Assembly: GCA_026693085.1 (NCBI GenBank)
Contig: JAPLNB010000325.1
Coordinates: 1 to 64,000, forward strand
Length of the DNA: 64,000 nt
DNA from: Planctomycetota bacterium
Lineage (GTDB): Bacteria > Planctomycetota > Phycisphaerae > Tepidisphaerales > Tepidisphaeraceae
Reading direction: 5' to 3'
A program made the position numbers and the translations under genes. A model generated the notes under the pieces. The model did not search any database. It was not told the DNA's origin and was given only the letters and a program-made list of their open reading frames with translations. Shown one piece after another: positions 24,233 to 32,856 of the stretch. Positions within the stretch are counted from its first letter, which is position 1. Each line of letters opens with the position of its first letter.

Positions 24233-24261
24233 ATGATACACTGAAAAGGTGATATGAGCAA
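24233..24261 (-). promoter_or_regulatory. Candidate sigma-70 promoter of the higBA-cyclase unit
   Basis: On the minus strand a -35-like TTGCTC (24261-24256) and -10 TATCAT (24238-24233) are separated by exactly 17 nt. The start would lie near 24226, giving a leader of about 17 nt before higB. Confidence 0.5.
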
Positions 24262-24268
24262 ACTGAGC

Positions 24269-24301
24269 GATGAAAACCGGGACGGGGACGGTTTTTTCAT
24301 C
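24269..24301 (-). terminator. Hairpin terminator after the Asp-box propeller gene
   Basis: GATGAAAACCG (24269-24279) pairs with CGGTTTT-TTCATC (24289-24301) around a G-rich 9-nt loop. It lies about 30 bases past the stop of the gene at 24329 and just upstream of the higBA promoter, so it may insulate the two units. Confidence 0.55.
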
Positions 24302-24328
24302 TCTCTGTCTATCCAGCACTTCTGGCTG

Positions 24329-25357
24329 CTACCTTTCAAACACAATCTCCCGCTCCGATACCCCCGCCATGAAAAACCGCGCGGCCCTCCCCGCCAGCTT
24401 ATCCGTCCCGCCCGGCTCCAAGCCCATCACCTGCGGATACCACGCCCCGCCCTCTAATATCTTCACCGGCTTCGACCACGCCTTCGTATCCCCCAACTGC
24501 TTCGCAAAACTCACATAAATACCATCCTGTACCCACCCCTTGGCCTTCGACCGGTTCAGCAGCATCACGTAACACTGCAGATGCGTGTTCCAATGGATGG
24601 ACGGCCCCCAAAACGCGTTGCAATCCTCACGTTCCCATGCCACGAAGCCCGGCCAGATCGGCGTCAGCTTGCCCCGCAATCCCGGCTCGCTCCATTTTCC
24701 CTGATACCACTTCTGCACTTTGCCGACGGGTTGATCCCGGTCCTCCCACTTCAATCGCGCCACCGCCACGCCCTGCTCGGACACGTCGCCGCCATAGTTG
24801 CCATAGTAGATGTACAGGACCTTTTCATCCTGATCGAGGTAGACGCAGAAATCGCCATGCCCGCCGATGAAATATCCGTTCCTGGCATCGAGCTTGAAGG
24901 TCGCGGGGTCGGCCTCCATGATGATCCCCAGGTCTTTCCACGTCCGGCCGTTGTCGGTGGACTTGGCCGCCCCGATCTTCGGGGCGGTCAGGGTGGTCCC
25001 CGGCGCAAGGCCACCCGGCTCGATATGGTAGTAGCCATACAGCGATCCGCCGGTCTGCCAGATGGCCTCGATCCACCGCCCGCCGTTGACGGTGTTGTCG
25101 TATTCGATTTTCTGGGGATTGGCCAGAGAGACAAGATCCTTGCCGGTGCTCCGCCAGGGATGCCCGGCGGAGTTGAGAATGCCCAACTGCCCCGCCGCCC
25201 ACCACGCCGGGCTGTTGCAGTCGGTCTCATGCGGGAAAACCACCTTGGTCGCCGGCCGGAGCGTTGCCTTGGGCGTCGCCTCGGAACGGTCCAGCGCCGA
25301 ACTGCACGATACCGCACCCGCCATCAGGCCCAGCATCAGCAACACGTTTCTCATCAC
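24329..25357 (-). CDS. Secreted Asp-box beta-propeller, probable carbohydrate-active protein
   Basis: A 342-residue protein with an N-terminal lipoprotein-like signal (MAGAVSC). An Asp-box (STDNGRTW, about 132) and repeated strands with KDLGIIMEADPATF suggest a sialidase- or GH43-type propeller. Catalytic residues are not assignable by eye. The start overlaps the upstream GH5-like gene by 4 nt (ATGA), so the two are coupled and probably act on the same glycan. Confidence 0.7.
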   Translation of the reverse strand: MMRNVLLMLGLMAGAVSCSSALDRSEATPKATLRPATKVVFPHETDCNSPAWWAAGQLGILNSAGHPWRSTGKDLVSLANPQKIEYDNTVNGGRWIEAIWQTGGSLYGYYHIEPGGLAPGTTLTAPKIGAAKSTDNGRTWKDLGIIMEADPATFKLDARNGYFIGGHGDFCVYLDQDEKVLYIYYGNYGGDVSEQGVAVARLKWEDRDQPVGKVQKWYQGKWSEPGLRGKLTPIWPGFVAWEREDCNAFWGPSIHWNTHLQCYVMLLNRSKAKGWVQDGIYVSFAKQLGDTKAWSKPVKILEGGAWYPQVMGLEPGGTDKLAGRAARFFMAGVSEREIVFER

Positions 25358-26364
25358 CTCTGCTCCTTCCGCGACGCTGGCTTCCGCAAGAGTTCGATTT
25401 CGGCCGCATCGTACGGCTTACCATCCGCATGGAAGATATCATGCTGCCACACCGCCGGCATCGGATCGCCCTTCTTCGACCCCCATGGCATATAGGTCTG
25501 CGTCCGCCCCGCGACCAATCCCCAGTTGTACCAGCCGACATCAAGCTCATTGAAGATCGGCAGGATGGCTGCGAAGGTGTTTCCGCTCTGGCGATGCAGG
25601 AACTCGGTGCAGATCACCGGCCGGCCCGACGGCGCGCACAACTTGATCTTCGCCATGGCCCCCTCCGGGTTGTCATACCCGTGAAACGACGCCACATCGC
25701 TCAATTCGATCATCCGCTTGGACATGGCGTCGTTGAAATCGGCCCAGAGCGCAACGGTCAGCGGCTGCGATGGATTGGCGTCCCTCGCCCACTCGAACGC
25801 GGCCTCGACCAGCGGCAGGCTCTTCTGGCCCATGCCCGAAGCGCCCGGCTCGTTGTAGAGATCCCACACCAGCACCCGCCGGTCGTCCGCGAATGCCGAC
25901 ACGATGTCCTTGATGTACTTCGCCAGATCCCCCCACGCCGGCCGATCCACCACGCGCTTCAGCCCCGGGCTCGGCACCCATCCGCTGTTGTGCACCCCCG
26001 CGACCGGGTCATCCTGCTTGCCCAGATACGGCTCACGTCCGGCAAACGCGCAATCGTCGAACGGCACAAACATCACCGTGATCCCATGCCTCTTCGCTGT
26101 CTCCAGCAACTTTGCCATCCGATCCTTCATCCCCCGCGGATCGTTCTGCCAGACAATGTACTGCAAAAACACACGGATCGAGTTGTATCCCGCCGCCTGC
26201 GCCCAAGTGAGCTCTTGATCGATCGTTTTGATGTCAAACGTGTCCGCCTGCCACATCTCGGTATCATTGACCGCCGTCCGAGGCAGGTAATTGCACCCGC
26301 GAATAGGTGCAACCGATCGATACCAGGCATACGCTCGCTGCGGACTCCACTGCGACATGGCCAT
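25354..26364 (-). CDS. GH5-like TIM-barrel glycoside hydrolase
   Basis: A 336-residue barrel protein. The expected proton donor is in VLVWDLYNEPG and the nucleophile in GRPVICTEFLHR, at the ends of strands 4 and 7, as in GH5/GH-A enzymes. Beta-strand YNSIRVFLQYIVW is typical. No signal peptide follows the chosen start (26364, GGAG with 7-nt spacing). Substrate unknown; beta-mannan or cellulose-type glycans are usual in the clan. It overlaps the Asp-box propeller gene by 4 nt. Confidence 0.8.
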   Translation of the reverse strand: MAMSQWSPQRAYAWYRSVAPIRGCNYLPRTAVNDTEMWQADTFDIKTIDQELTWAQAAGYNSIRVFLQYIVWQNDPRGMKDRMAKLLETAKRHGITVMFVPFDDCAFAGREPYLGKQDDPVAGVHNSGWVPSPGLKRVVDRPAWGDLAKYIKDIVSAFADDRRVLVWDLYNEPGASGMGQKSLPLVEAAFEWARDANPSQPLTVALWADFNDAMSKRMIELSDVASFHGYDNPEGAMAKIKLCAPSGRPVICTEFLHRQSGNTFAAILPIFNELDVGWYNWGLVAGRTQTYMPWGSKKGDPMPAVWQHDIFHADGKPYDAAEIELLRKPASRKEQR

Positions 26365-26423
26365 GATGTTGCTCCAGTGGCGGTGTTTTACCACGGAGCA
26401 TCAGCAGCGCATAGCGACGCCCA

Positions 26424-27086
26424 CTACCCCGTGTAGGCGCACATCCCCACCCGCGGTGAATTGACCACCGGAAGCAGCATCTCCTCGCCGCAGTCGTGTT
26501 CCACGGCACATTGGTCACACAGCCAACCCGCTCCCTCGTAGATGCACTGGCTGCAAACATGGGTCGCCGGCTCACCGCACTTGCAGCGGATATCGGGCGG
26601 CGTGTTCGTCGCGAGTACTTCGACCGCGTTCTTCCCCATGCTGCCCTCTCGTTCATTGACAACCTTCAGCACCAGGTCCGTCGTCGTGCCGAAATCGTAC
26701 TCATATAGAAAGCTGTCGCCCTTCACGACGACCTCGCCGATCTTCGCCGCCATGCTCTCCCCCTCGAGCTGGTCCTCGGCACCGGAACAGTATTGCTCTT
26801 GGTCGATGGTAAAGGCGCTCATGTGCCCGCAGCACTCCAGCCAGACGTCCCGCAGGTGACTGTCGAGCGTCCAGAGGCTCGCTTCAGCGGACATCTCGAT
26901 CACCATCCAGTATTGAGGCAGGCCGGCGCCCTGAACCATCAACTGCAGAATCCGGCCGTGCCGCGGCTTGGGCGCCCCAAGCCGCTCCTGGCGCTTCGGG
27001 CACGACGCCAAATGCCTGGTGATCGTCGCCTTTGAAACCTGCGCTTTGCAGAAATGACAGACGCCTGGGTTGGGTTTCCTAGCCAT
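26424..27086 (-). CDS. Plasmid pRiA4b ORF-3-like zinc-finger protein
   Basis: A 220-residue protein. The N-terminal CHFCKAQVSKATITRHLASC is a C2HC zinc finger. The middle (about 55-145: YWMVIEMSAEASLWTLDSHL, then FLYEYDFGTTTDLVLKVV) matches the pRiA4b ORF-3 domain. The C-terminus adds CKCGEP, CSQCIY and CDQCAVEH, likely more zinc sites. The family is common on chromosomes and plasmids, with no known function. No adjacent transposase, so it is not read as a mobile element. Confidence 0.8.
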   Translation of the reverse strand: MARKPNPGVCHFCKAQVSKATITRHLASCPKRQERLGAPKPRHGRILQLMVQGAGLPQYWMVIEMSAEASLWTLDSHLRDVWLECCGHMSAFTIDQEQYCSGAEDQLEGESMAAKIGEVVVKGDSFLYEYDFGTTTDLVLKVVNEREGSMGKNAVEVLATNTPPDIRCKCGEPATHVCSQCIYEGAGWLCDQCAVEHDCGEEMLLPVVNSPRVGMCAYTG

Positions 27087-27142
27087 GATGTATCAGTATA
27101 CCCAACTGGGCCGACAGTTCGAGTATTCAAAGCCACCGCCCG

Positions 27143-28210
27143 TTACGCTTTATCTCTGCGATCCTGCTCGGCGTCGCGGCGTCGCTGCCAGGCCGTCGCC
27201 TTGCGCAGCGCCCGGCGTTCGAGCCAGTTCAGCGATTGCATCCCCTTCTCGTGCACTTTTTCCAGGATCGCGTCGATCTTTGCTTGTTCTCGGCGTTCGC
27301 GTGCGACCTGCTTTGCCTTGGCCGCCGCCCATCCCCAGCGCTGCCGCCGGGTGGTTTTTCGCTCTGGCTGTGTGGCAGCGCTGAATGCAATCGCATTCTC
27401 CAGCTCGGCGGTCCCTTGCGTCTGCAACTGTTTTCGGCGGTTGTAGGAACTGGAGAACAGCAACCCCCAGAAGACCATCCCCAAGAAACTGCCGGCGGCC
27501 AGCGACAGCAGGAACATCGGCAACGCCAACACCATCCCCACGATGCACGTGACGTTGATCGCCCGATACAACCCAGTCCACGGCCAAAGGATAGTCTGCA
27601 ACAGATACCCGCCGTCAAACCAGTAGTAGGGCAGCAGATTGTCGAAGATGATCCCTACGTTGATCAACAAGAACACGCCCAGAGAACTCGCCAGCAATGA
27701 CGCGGGGTTCAGCGGTCCCAGGGTGCCACTGAAGTTGGAGAAAAGCCCGATGACCGGCAAGGTGACTCGCCCGGTCAACCCCAGCAGCCCGCCGACGCAA
27801 ATCCCGGCGAGCAAGAGATTCATGCCAATTCCGCCCAGATGCGCGATGAACATGGCGTGCGGGTGCGGCGGGGCGTTGGGCGGCACCATCCCGCCCGCGG
27901 GCCAGAGCACGAATTCATCGTGCGACCCCCCTACCCATCTGGCCATGAACCGATGGCCAAACTCGTGTAGCATCAGCGCCAGCAGAATCATCCCCAGCGA
28001 CAGTGGCAACAGGCGCAGGTTCCCCGACTGAGCGCTTTGTACGGCAATGAAGACAAAGGTCAGCAGGAGCCAGAAGTGGAGGCGGACCCGGGCGCCCCAC
28101 CAGGTTCCGAAAGGCAGGGAGTAACCCAATAATGCTGCGGGATTGCTCAGGTACTCACCGCCCCCGCCGGAGGGTCCTCGGCCATGATAGTCGCGGCTTT
28201 CCCAGCCCAT
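27143..28210 (-). CDS. M50-family (site-2-like) membrane protease
   Basis: A 355-residue membrane protein with about 6 spans. The zinc site HEFGH (HExxH) lies in LMLHEFGHRFMARWVGG in the second helical region, and an NVGIIFDNLLPYYWFDGG stretch later supplies the third ligand of the NPxPxxDG type. The C-terminal 100 residues are charged and coiled. These proteases cleave membrane proteins, for example anti-sigma factors. GGAGG with 4-nt spacing supports the start. Confidence 0.85.
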   Translation of the reverse strand: MGWESRDYHGRGPSGGGGEYLSNPAALLGYSLPFGTWWGARVRLHFWLLLTFVFIAVQSAQSGNLRLLPLSLGMILLALMLHEFGHRFMARWVGGSHDEFVLWPAGGMVPPNAPPHPHAMFIAHLGGIGMNLLLAGICVGGLLGLTGRVTLPVIGLFSNFSGTLGPLNPASLLASSLGVFLLINVGIIFDNLLPYYWFDGGYLLQTILWPWTGLYRAINVTCIVGMVLALPMFLLSLAAGSFLGMVFWGLLFSSSYNRRKQLQTQGTAELENAIAFSAATQPERKTTRRQRWGWAAAKAKQVARERREQAKIDAILEKVHEKGMQSLNWLERRALRKATAWQRRRDAEQDRRDKA

Positions 28211-28325
28211 GCTTCCTCCGCCGCCACCCTATCTGGCACCCGGCTGCAACGCAACCCCAGCAGTACGGTATCACCCATCAGGGCCATTGGCCCGGCCATA
28301 AATCAAACCAATTCAGGAGGCTCTG

Positions 28326-29675
28326 ATGGGCGAGATCAAGACCAGGATTACCCGACGTCAGTTTGTTGGCTCGACGGTGGCGGCGGCGGCTTTCAGCATC
28401 GTGCCCCGGCACGTTCTGGGGCAGGGACAGACGCCGCCCAGTGAGAAGCTGAGGCTCGCGTTCATCGGGAGCGGGGGGCAGGCGGGGTTCAGCATGGATA
28501 ATCTGGCCAGCCAGGAGTTTGTGGCCTTTTGCGACGTAGACCAGCAACACGCGGCGGGCGCGTACAAGAAGTATCCGGATGTCAAACGGTACAAGGACTT
28601 CCGGAAGATGCTTCCGGAGATCGAGAAGCAGATCGACGCAGTGGTGGTAGCGACGCCGGACCATATCCATGCGGTGGCGGCGATCGCGGCGATGAAGCTG
28701 AAGAAGCATGTCTATTGCGAAAAGCCTTTGGCGCACTCGATTTACGAAGTTCGGCAGATGATGAAGGCGGCGGCGGAGAACAAGGTTGTGACGCAGATGG
28801 GCAACCAGGGGCATTCGTCGGAGTCGATCCGGATGTTCTGCGAATGGATCTGGGATGGGGCGTGTGGGAAAGTGCACACGATCCACGCGGGGTGTAGCGC
28901 CCCGAACAACGCGATGGGGCAGCTTGAGCGGATCAAGGAGGCGCAACCTGTGCCTGCGGAGGTGGATTGGGATCTGTGGCTGGGGCCTGCGCAGTCCAGG
29001 CCGTACCATCAGGCGTATATACGTGGGAGGTGGCGGAGTTGGATGCCGTTTGGGACGGGGACGATTGGGGATTGGACGTGCCATGTGATCGATCCGGTGT
29101 TCTGGGCATTGGATCTGGGGGCGCCGGTGAGCGTGAAGGCGGATGCGGAGGGCTATGATCCGAAGCTGCATGCAGATACGTTCCCGCGGCGGACGCATAT
29201 GGAGTTCAAGTTTGCGGGGAATGGGAAGCGTGGGCCTATTACGTTGCATTGGTATAGCGGGTATCCGAGCCTGCCTCGGCCAGAGGGATTGGAGGCGGAA
29301 CGGAAGGTTGTGGATACTGGCGCAATTGTAATTGGGGACAAGGGCAACATCATGTACGGGTCGCACGGGGCGGGCGGGGTTCGGATTTTCCCGGAAGCGA
29401 AGATGAAAGCGTATAAGCAGCCGGCGAAGACGTTGCCGCGGGTGAGGAACGGGAACCATCACCAGGACTGGTTGGCGGCGATCAAGAATGGGACGAAGGC
29501 GGGGTCGGACTTTTCGTATGGTGGTCCGCTGACTGAGATTGCGTTGTTGGGCGTGATTGGGACGAAGCTTCTGGGGCAGGAGTTGAAGTGGGATGGGGGG
29601 AACATGCGGTTTACGAATAACGAGGAGGCGAATGGGTTCGTGACGCCGAAGTTCAGGGAGGGTTGGGCGATTTGA
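28326..29675 (+). CDS. Tat-exported Gfo/Idh/MocA-family oxidoreductase
   Basis: A 449-residue oxidoreductase with a Tat signal (RITRRQFVGSTVAAAAFS). The Rossmann motif is LAFIGSGGQAGFSM, the active block is KHVYCEKPLAHS. The C-terminal domain has GDWTCHVIDP, the typical periplasmic type in planctomycetes and Bacteroidetes. GGAGG with 5-nt spacing supports the start. Codons in the second half favour G and T endings more than the neighbours, a hint of different history. A G-run tract follows the stop. Substrate unknown. Confidence 0.92.
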   Translation: MGEIKTRITRRQFVGSTVAAAAFSIVPRHVLGQGQTPPSEKLRLAFIGSGGQAGFSMDNLASQEFVAFCDVDQQHAAGAYKKYPDVKRYKDFRKMLPEIEKQIDAVVVATPDHIHAVAAIAAMKLKKHVYCEKPLAHSIYEVRQMMKAAAENKVVTQMGNQGHSSESIRMFCEWIWDGACGKVHTIHAGCSAPNNAMGQLERIKEAQPVPAEVDWDLWLGPAQSRPYHQAYIRGRWRSWMPFGTGTIGDWTCHVIDPVFWALDLGAPVSVKADAEGYDPKLHADTFPRRTHMEFKFAGNGKRGPITLHWYSGYPSLPRPEGLEAERKVVDTGAIVIGDKGNIMYGSHGAGGVRIFPEAKMKAYKQPAKTLPRVRNGNHHQDWLAAIKNGTKAGSDFSYGGPLTEIALLGVIGTKLLGQELKWDGGNMRFTNNEEANGFVTPKFREGWAI

Positions 29676-29681
29676 GATAGG

Positions 29682-29769
29682 CCCCCCCCCGACGGACCCC
29701 CTGCGGGCACCCTTAGACCCCCCTGCGGACCCCCGTGTAACCCCCGGCCGACCCCCTGTGGACCCCCTA
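29682..29769 (-). repeat. Tract of seven G-runs (G-quadruplex-prone)
   Basis: On the plus strand there are repeated C runs (C9 at 29682-29690, then several of C5-C6) spaced about 7-20 nt, partly as degenerate GACCCCCTGYGG units. On the minus strand this is seven runs of five or more G residues, enough for G-quadruplexes, while the plus strand could form an i-motif. It follows the oxidoreductase stop by a few bases. Confidence 0.6.
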
Positions 29770-29894
29770 TATTTCAGGGGCCTGAGGATTGGGCGGGGGT
29801 CATGGTATTGGGGATGGTTGGTATTCGATTTTTCAGATTGGGCGCGCCGGGGCGTTCATTTGTTGTGCACGAAACGGCGGTCGTACCCAAGAAG

Positions 29895-29922
29895 ATGGCA
29901 CGGCCTGAGAAGTCCGTGCCAT
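29895..29922 (-). terminator. Hairpin terminator of the discoidin-domain gene
   Basis: ATGGCACGG pairs with CCGTGCCAT, a perfect 9-bp stem with a 10-nt loop, about 34 bases past the stop of the minus-strand gene at 29956. No T tract follows, so its use is inferred. Confidence 0.5.
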
Positions 29923-29955
29923 CGGCAAATTCATGGTTTTGACAGGCGAAATGGG

Positions 29956-30684
29956 TTACTTGGCCGGCAGGCCGAAGACCTCGACTTCGGTGTAGTGGTT
30001 CTGATCGTCGGAGGTGTTTCCCTTGCTGTAGAGTCGCAGATAGCGGCCCTTGACGCCCTTGGTCTCGACGAGTTTTCCTTCGAAGTTTTCGAAGTACATG
30101 AAGTCTTTTCCAAGGCCTAGGCCGGAGCTGTTGTCGTTGTCGTTGTTGAAGACGGTCTTGACGTTGGTGATGAAGTCTTCATCGTCGGCGATCTGGATGA
30201 CGACGTCCTTGTAGACGCGGGGATCGCCGTGGTGATGCCACATGAGGATGCCCCAGATTTCGGCGGTCTTTCCGAGGTCGATCTGGACCCACTGGAGTCC
30301 AGGGCCAAGCTCGACCCAGCTACCGTCGGTGGCTTCTTTGTCGCCATCGGTGACCTGATCGAGCTTGCCGATGATCGGCTCCTTGTCCGAACTGTTGACG
30401 GGGCGTTTGAGGGCGAGGTTGGCGGTTCCGGAGGGGGCCATGAAGGGCGGCCTGGGGCCCTTGCGCGGGGGTTCGATGACGATGCCGGGGGGGGGATTTT
30501 TGGGCGTGCCGATGAATGCGGGTTTCGGCGTCTTGATCTTCACTTCCTGCTGATCGCCAGTTGCCGCCGGTGCCGGCGCTGCCGCTTTTTCATCGGCAGC
30601 CGTCGCCAATCGCGGGGTGTTCATCCAGACCACCAACACCGCTACGACACACACCAATCCGGTTGCTTTTCTCAAAGTAGTCAT
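29956..30684 (-). CDS. Secreted discoidin (F5/8 type C)-domain protein
   Basis: A 242-residue protein with a signal peptide, a proline-rich linker (about 55-85) and one C-terminal discoidin-like domain (about 88-242) with LQWVQIDLGKTAEIW, RYLRLYSKG and HYTEVEVFGL. Such domains bind glycans or surfaces. No catalytic domain is attached. Stand-alone, with about 110 bp upstream before the coaB gene. Confidence 0.8.
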   Translation of the reverse strand: MTTLRKATGLVCVVAVLVVWMNTPRLATAADEKAAAPAPAATGDQQEVKIKTPKPAFIGTPKNPPPGIVIEPPRKGPRPPFMAPSGTANLALKRPVNSSDKEPIIGKLDQVTDGDKEATDGSWVELGPGLQWVQIDLGKTAEIWGILMWHHHGDPRVYKDVVIQIADDEDFITNVKTVFNNDNDNSSGLGLGKDFMYFENFEGKLVETKGVKGRYLRLYSKGNTSDDQNHYTEVEVFGLPAK

Positions 30685-30794
30685 TTCCAGCTCCTCTATA
30701 ATCTCTTACTGACACGATCCAGCCCGGTGAGGACTGAGTTTCGTAGTATACCGGATACCGCCGCCACTTCGCCAGTAACCGTAACGCGTTACAA

Positions 30795-31517
30795 TCACTG
30801 GGTTTGGACTAATTCGACCATTCGTTTCGGCAGAGCAGCCCTGGGTATCCACTCATGGCCGCCTTCTCGCAACAGATACGCTCCGGCGGGCGATCCGTTG
30901 ACCATTTCCAGGGTGTTGGCCACGAGGTAATCCGCGCCGCTGCTAACCCGGCTGTGCTCGGCGATCATCAGAAGCTCATCCGGCGTAATGCCGACTTCCA
31001 GCTTGAACTTCACCAAGAGGCCGCGATGGCCCCACTCACTGCGGAACAGATCGACCAGCTTCTGGGTGGGCTGGCCGAGGATGGCGATCAACTGGTGGGT
31101 GCTTTTCACTTTGCCGGCCTGCACATCCTGCACCACCCAGTGTTCTCGCCCGTCGTGCTGCGGGTCCGGGTTCCTTTCGGTCACCGAAAAGGTTCGCATC
31201 GGCGTATAGTCAGACACTGCGGCGGTCATGAAGATAGCGTCGTACTGCTGGTGCGCAAGCAGAGCGGCGAGGGCATTTTTGAGTTCCGCGTGATTCGTGA
31301 ACCCCGAGCCAACGATGGGATACCGAGTGTGCTGCCCAGCCCCGACTTGAGCTAAATGCGACTGGTTGCTTGTGAGCAGATGAACCTGCCCGACATCGGC
31401 CAAAGCCTCTGCGATGGCCAACCCGGTGTTTCCGGTGAAGACATTGCCCCAGTCGCGGACGTGGTCGATCTTCTCGCGGGTGTTGCCGGCGGTGACGAGG
31501 AAACGCATGCTCGACAT
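30795..31517 (-). CDS. coaB: Stand-alone phosphopantothenate-cysteine ligase (CoaB)
   Basis: A 240-residue protein matching only the CoaB half of CoaBC. Visible marks are FLVTAGNTREKIDHVRD, FMTAAVSDYTP (the conserved AAVxDY loop) and LVKFKLEVG (the lysine-containing KFxxE motif), then DYLVANTLE. CoaB ligates cysteine to 4'-phosphopantothenate in coenzyme A synthesis. The absence of a fused CoaC suggests split CoaB and CoaC genes here. Confidence 0.85.
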   Translation of the reverse strand: MSSMRFLVTAGNTREKIDHVRDWGNVFTGNTGLAIAEALADVGQVHLLTSNQSHLAQVGAGQHTRYPIVGSGFTNHAELKNALAALLAHQQYDAIFMTAAVSDYTPMRTFSVTERNPDPQHDGREHWVVQDVQAGKVKSTHQLIAILGQPTQKLVDLFRSEWGHRGLLVKFKLEVGITPDELLMIAEHSRVSSGADYLVANTLEMVNGSPAGAYLLREGGHEWIPRAALPKRMVELVQTQ

Positions 31518-31573
31518 TCTAGCACATCGGCGTCGCTGGGGCGGAGGGGTATCGATTCAACGGAAGCGGTGAT

Positions 31574-32689
31574 TCAGGCGGAGGTGACCTTGTGGATGGC
31601 CGCCATGAGGTTGGCCTGGGTCACCGGCTTGAACAAAGCCGGCTGGCCGGTGGAATTCAGGAAGTTGTTGGTCATCGCCCAGAGCGCATCGCCCGTCAGG
31701 AACACAACGGTTTTCTTCAGATGCTTGGGCAAGCGTTCGTAAAGCTCTTGGCCGGAGATGCCGGGCATACGCAGGTCCAGGACCACGGCGTCGAATTGTT
31801 CGCGTTCGAGCAGTTGCAGCGCGACCCCCCCCGACGCACAGGTGCGGACACTGCCGCCACACATGCTCTTGAGCATCAACTGGAGCACTTTTCGGATCGG
31901 TTCCTCATCATCGACAACGAGAATCCGGCAGCCCTTCAGGGCCGATCTTGCGACGATGGACGGGACAATGGGGTCTTGTGCAACCGGCTTTGCGATCGGG
32001 AGGGCGAGTGTGAAGAGCACGCCGCCATTGGTGTTGCGGGCCGACAGGGTCCCGCCCGCGCGCTCGGTCAGACGCCGGGCGACGGCCAACCCCAACCCGC
32101 TCCCCTTGCCGCGGGCCTTGGTGGTGAAAAAAGGATTGAAAATCTTGGGAAGAAGCTGTCTTGGGATAGCCGGCCCCGAATTCCAGACGCCGAGCCTGAG
32201 GACACGGGCGACGGGTACGGCAGTGATCCGGATCGTTGCCGACGGGCATTCGGCGACGGCATCCATGGCATTCTTGATGATATTCGCGAGGATCAACTGC
32301 AAGTGTCCAGTCGGCATGGCAACGGTGGGGAGCGTCGCGGCAGCCGACCACTCGAATTCCACTCCTTTGCGAGTCCGATAAGAATAGAGGTCCAGAACCG
32401 CTCGCACAGCTTCGTCGACGACTCCCTGAGTCGATGCGACCGGGCTAGCGAAATAGAGCACGTTCATCGACAATTGGCTGGCAAGTTGGGCAAGCTGGAC
32501 GACATATGCCAGATGCCGCCGCGACTCTGGCCTGGATTGCTGTTGTATTTCCAGCTCGGCGTAGCCGATGGCCGCTCCCATGAGGTTATTTAATTCGTGA
32601 GCGACCTCCGCAAACATCTCGCCAAGAATAGCCAGACGTTCTAGTTGAGCGGATTCCCGTTCCGATGCTGGTCGCAAGCGTTTGCCCAT
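31574..32689 (-). CDS. Cytoplasmic histidine kinase with C-terminal receiver
   Basis: A 371-residue hybrid kinase without membrane segments. The H-box is VAHELNNLMGAAIGY (about 28-45), the N-box LANIIKNAMDAV, the G1 position WNSGPAIP has Asn where DxG is usual, then FNPFFTTK and GSGLGLAVARR. A C-terminal receiver (about 252-371) has ILVVDDEEPIRK, VVLDLRMPG, VFLTGDA and LFKPV. It is divergent from the phc-like cluster (168-bp gap), so it may belong to the same pathway. The altered G1 Asp could lower ATP binding. Confidence 0.88.
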   Translation of the reverse strand: MGKRLRPASERESAQLERLAILGEMFAEVAHELNNLMGAAIGYAELEIQQQSRPESRRHLAYVVQLAQLASQLSMNVLYFASPVASTQGVVDEAVRAVLDLYSYRTRKGVEFEWSAAATLPTVAMPTGHLQLILANIIKNAMDAVAECPSATIRITAVPVARVLRLGVWNSGPAIPRQLLPKIFNPFFTTKARGKGSGLGLAVARRLTERAGGTLSARNTNGGVLFTLALPIAKPVAQDPIVPSIVARSALKGCRILVVDDEEPIRKVLQLMLKSMCGGSVRTCASGGVALQLLEREQFDAVVLDLRMPGISGQELYERLPKHLKKTVVFLTGDALWAMTNNFLNSTGQPALFKPVTQANLMAAIHKVTSA

Positions 32690-32856
32690 GAGTTGCGATT
32701 AAGATTATGCGGCGAGATCGGTGTCGGGTCAACGGATTGTGAGCGTGCAGCTCTTCTTTTTTTTGCGATTCGCGGTAGACTGCATGTGCTGGAACTGTTT
32801 CGTCAGGAGCCAGTAGGGCTGGGCCACGGGGTATTCTTTGGAAGTGGGCAAGCACC

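Noticed and set aside
26424-27086. A mobile element suggested by the pRiA4b ORF-3 domain
   Set aside because: No transposase, terminal repeats or target duplications are near; the domain is widespread on chromosomes.
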